Assembly (NCBI RefSeq): GCF_026151205.1
Contig: NC_087083.1
Location: forward strand, 15,122,280 to 15,138,596
DNA from: Bolinopsis microptera
Lineage: Eukaryota > Ctenophora > Tentaculata > Lobata > Bolinopsidae
DNA: 16,317 nt
Reading direction: 5' to 3'
Shown here: piece after piece, positions 16,075 through 16,317 of the stretch
Numbering within the stretch: position 1 is the first letter of the stretch
Layout: each line of letters starts with the position of its first letter
Made by a program: the position numbers and the translations under genes
Notes under the pieces: model-generated
Database searches by the model: none
The model's input: the letters and a program-made list of their open reading frames with translations, nothing else
What the model was told of the DNA's origin: nothing

Positions 16075-16215
16075 CAAGCGCGCGACCGAATATGTAGTGC
16101 TGAAAGAGGGTGCCGAAATCTCGCGGAGAATCTCGCGATATCGTGAGCCTAGCTATGAGATTTAAACGAAACTCGCAAAAATCTGGCAAAAATCTCGCGC
16201 GCGTTACGTCGAAGT
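16075..16215. promoter_or_regulatory. CpG-rich patch with three TCTCGCG motifs
   Basis: TCTCGCG occurs at 16119-16125, 16131-16137 and 16193-16199, in a stretch unusually rich in CG for this window (AAGCGCGCGACCG, TCTCGCGCGCG). TCTCGCGAGA-type sites mark CpG promoters in animals. No transcript or ORF follows within the window, so this is only a candidate edge of a gene's promoter. Confidence 0.3.
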
Positions 16216-16317
16216 TTTCACGCTATAAACAAGTGATAAAATACACGTTAAGACTTAAGAGTATAAAATACATGTTAAGTTCCTAATTCCCTCAACTTTT
16301 AAGTTAAACTTTTTCTG

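Overview
The window looks like intergenic or intronic DNA from an animal, most likely an aquatic invertebrate, and it is built almost entirely of mobile elements. The grounds are its AT-rich composition, the absence of bacterial-style gene packing, an APE-type non-LTR retrotransposon with CR1/L2/Jockey-like features, a piggyBac-like transposon with TTAA target sites, and a tRNA-derived SINE-like head. I cannot name the species. No host protein-coding gene can be supported.

Layout. 1-500 shows nothing recognisable. 501-2379 is a mosaic of short, GC-rich, hairpin-forming repeat modules present in both orientations: a double-hairpin module in three copies, a 79-bp module in three copies, and three weaker modules. 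2380-3412 is unannotated. From 3413 to about 10990 lies a non-LTR retrotransposon, split by a 3,817-bp piggyBac-like transposon (3564-7380). The transposon has 17-bp perfect terminal inverted repeats and a TTAA duplication on each side. Removing it joins the two halves of the retrotransposon endonuclease domain in frame. The piggyBac transposase is broken: an N-terminal/catalytic part lies at 4298-4810 and a cysteine-rich C-terminal end at 6500-6622. Between them sits a reverse-strand fragment of a second, different non-LTR retrotransposon (5548-6501). The nesting is therefore retrotransposon, then piggyBac, then retrotransposon fragment.

The main reverse transcriptase ORF (7384-10104) is uninterrupted, with EN C-terminal half, linker with a cysteine cluster, RT catalytic motifs and C-terminal domain. 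It is followed by a 3' UTR with 47-bp tandem repeats. A (TAAAG)n-headed repeat at 11184-11295 is related to one at 841-905.

11878-14921 is a 3,044-bp element with 40-bp terminal inverted repeats (38/40 identical) and an ATTA flank on both sides. It has no credible ORF. Its outer parts carry many copies of a 17-bp motif, TGTGAYTTTTGAMTCAT, mostly pointing in opposite directions at the two ends. Its centre carries a second motif, GTGGTTAA, in about fifteen copies. I cannot assign it to a transposon superfamily, and it is the best candidate here for something undescribed. 14922-16317 contains a SINE-like pol III head at about 15497-15570 and, near the right edge, a small CpG-rich stretch with three TCTCGCG motifs that could be a promoter fragment.
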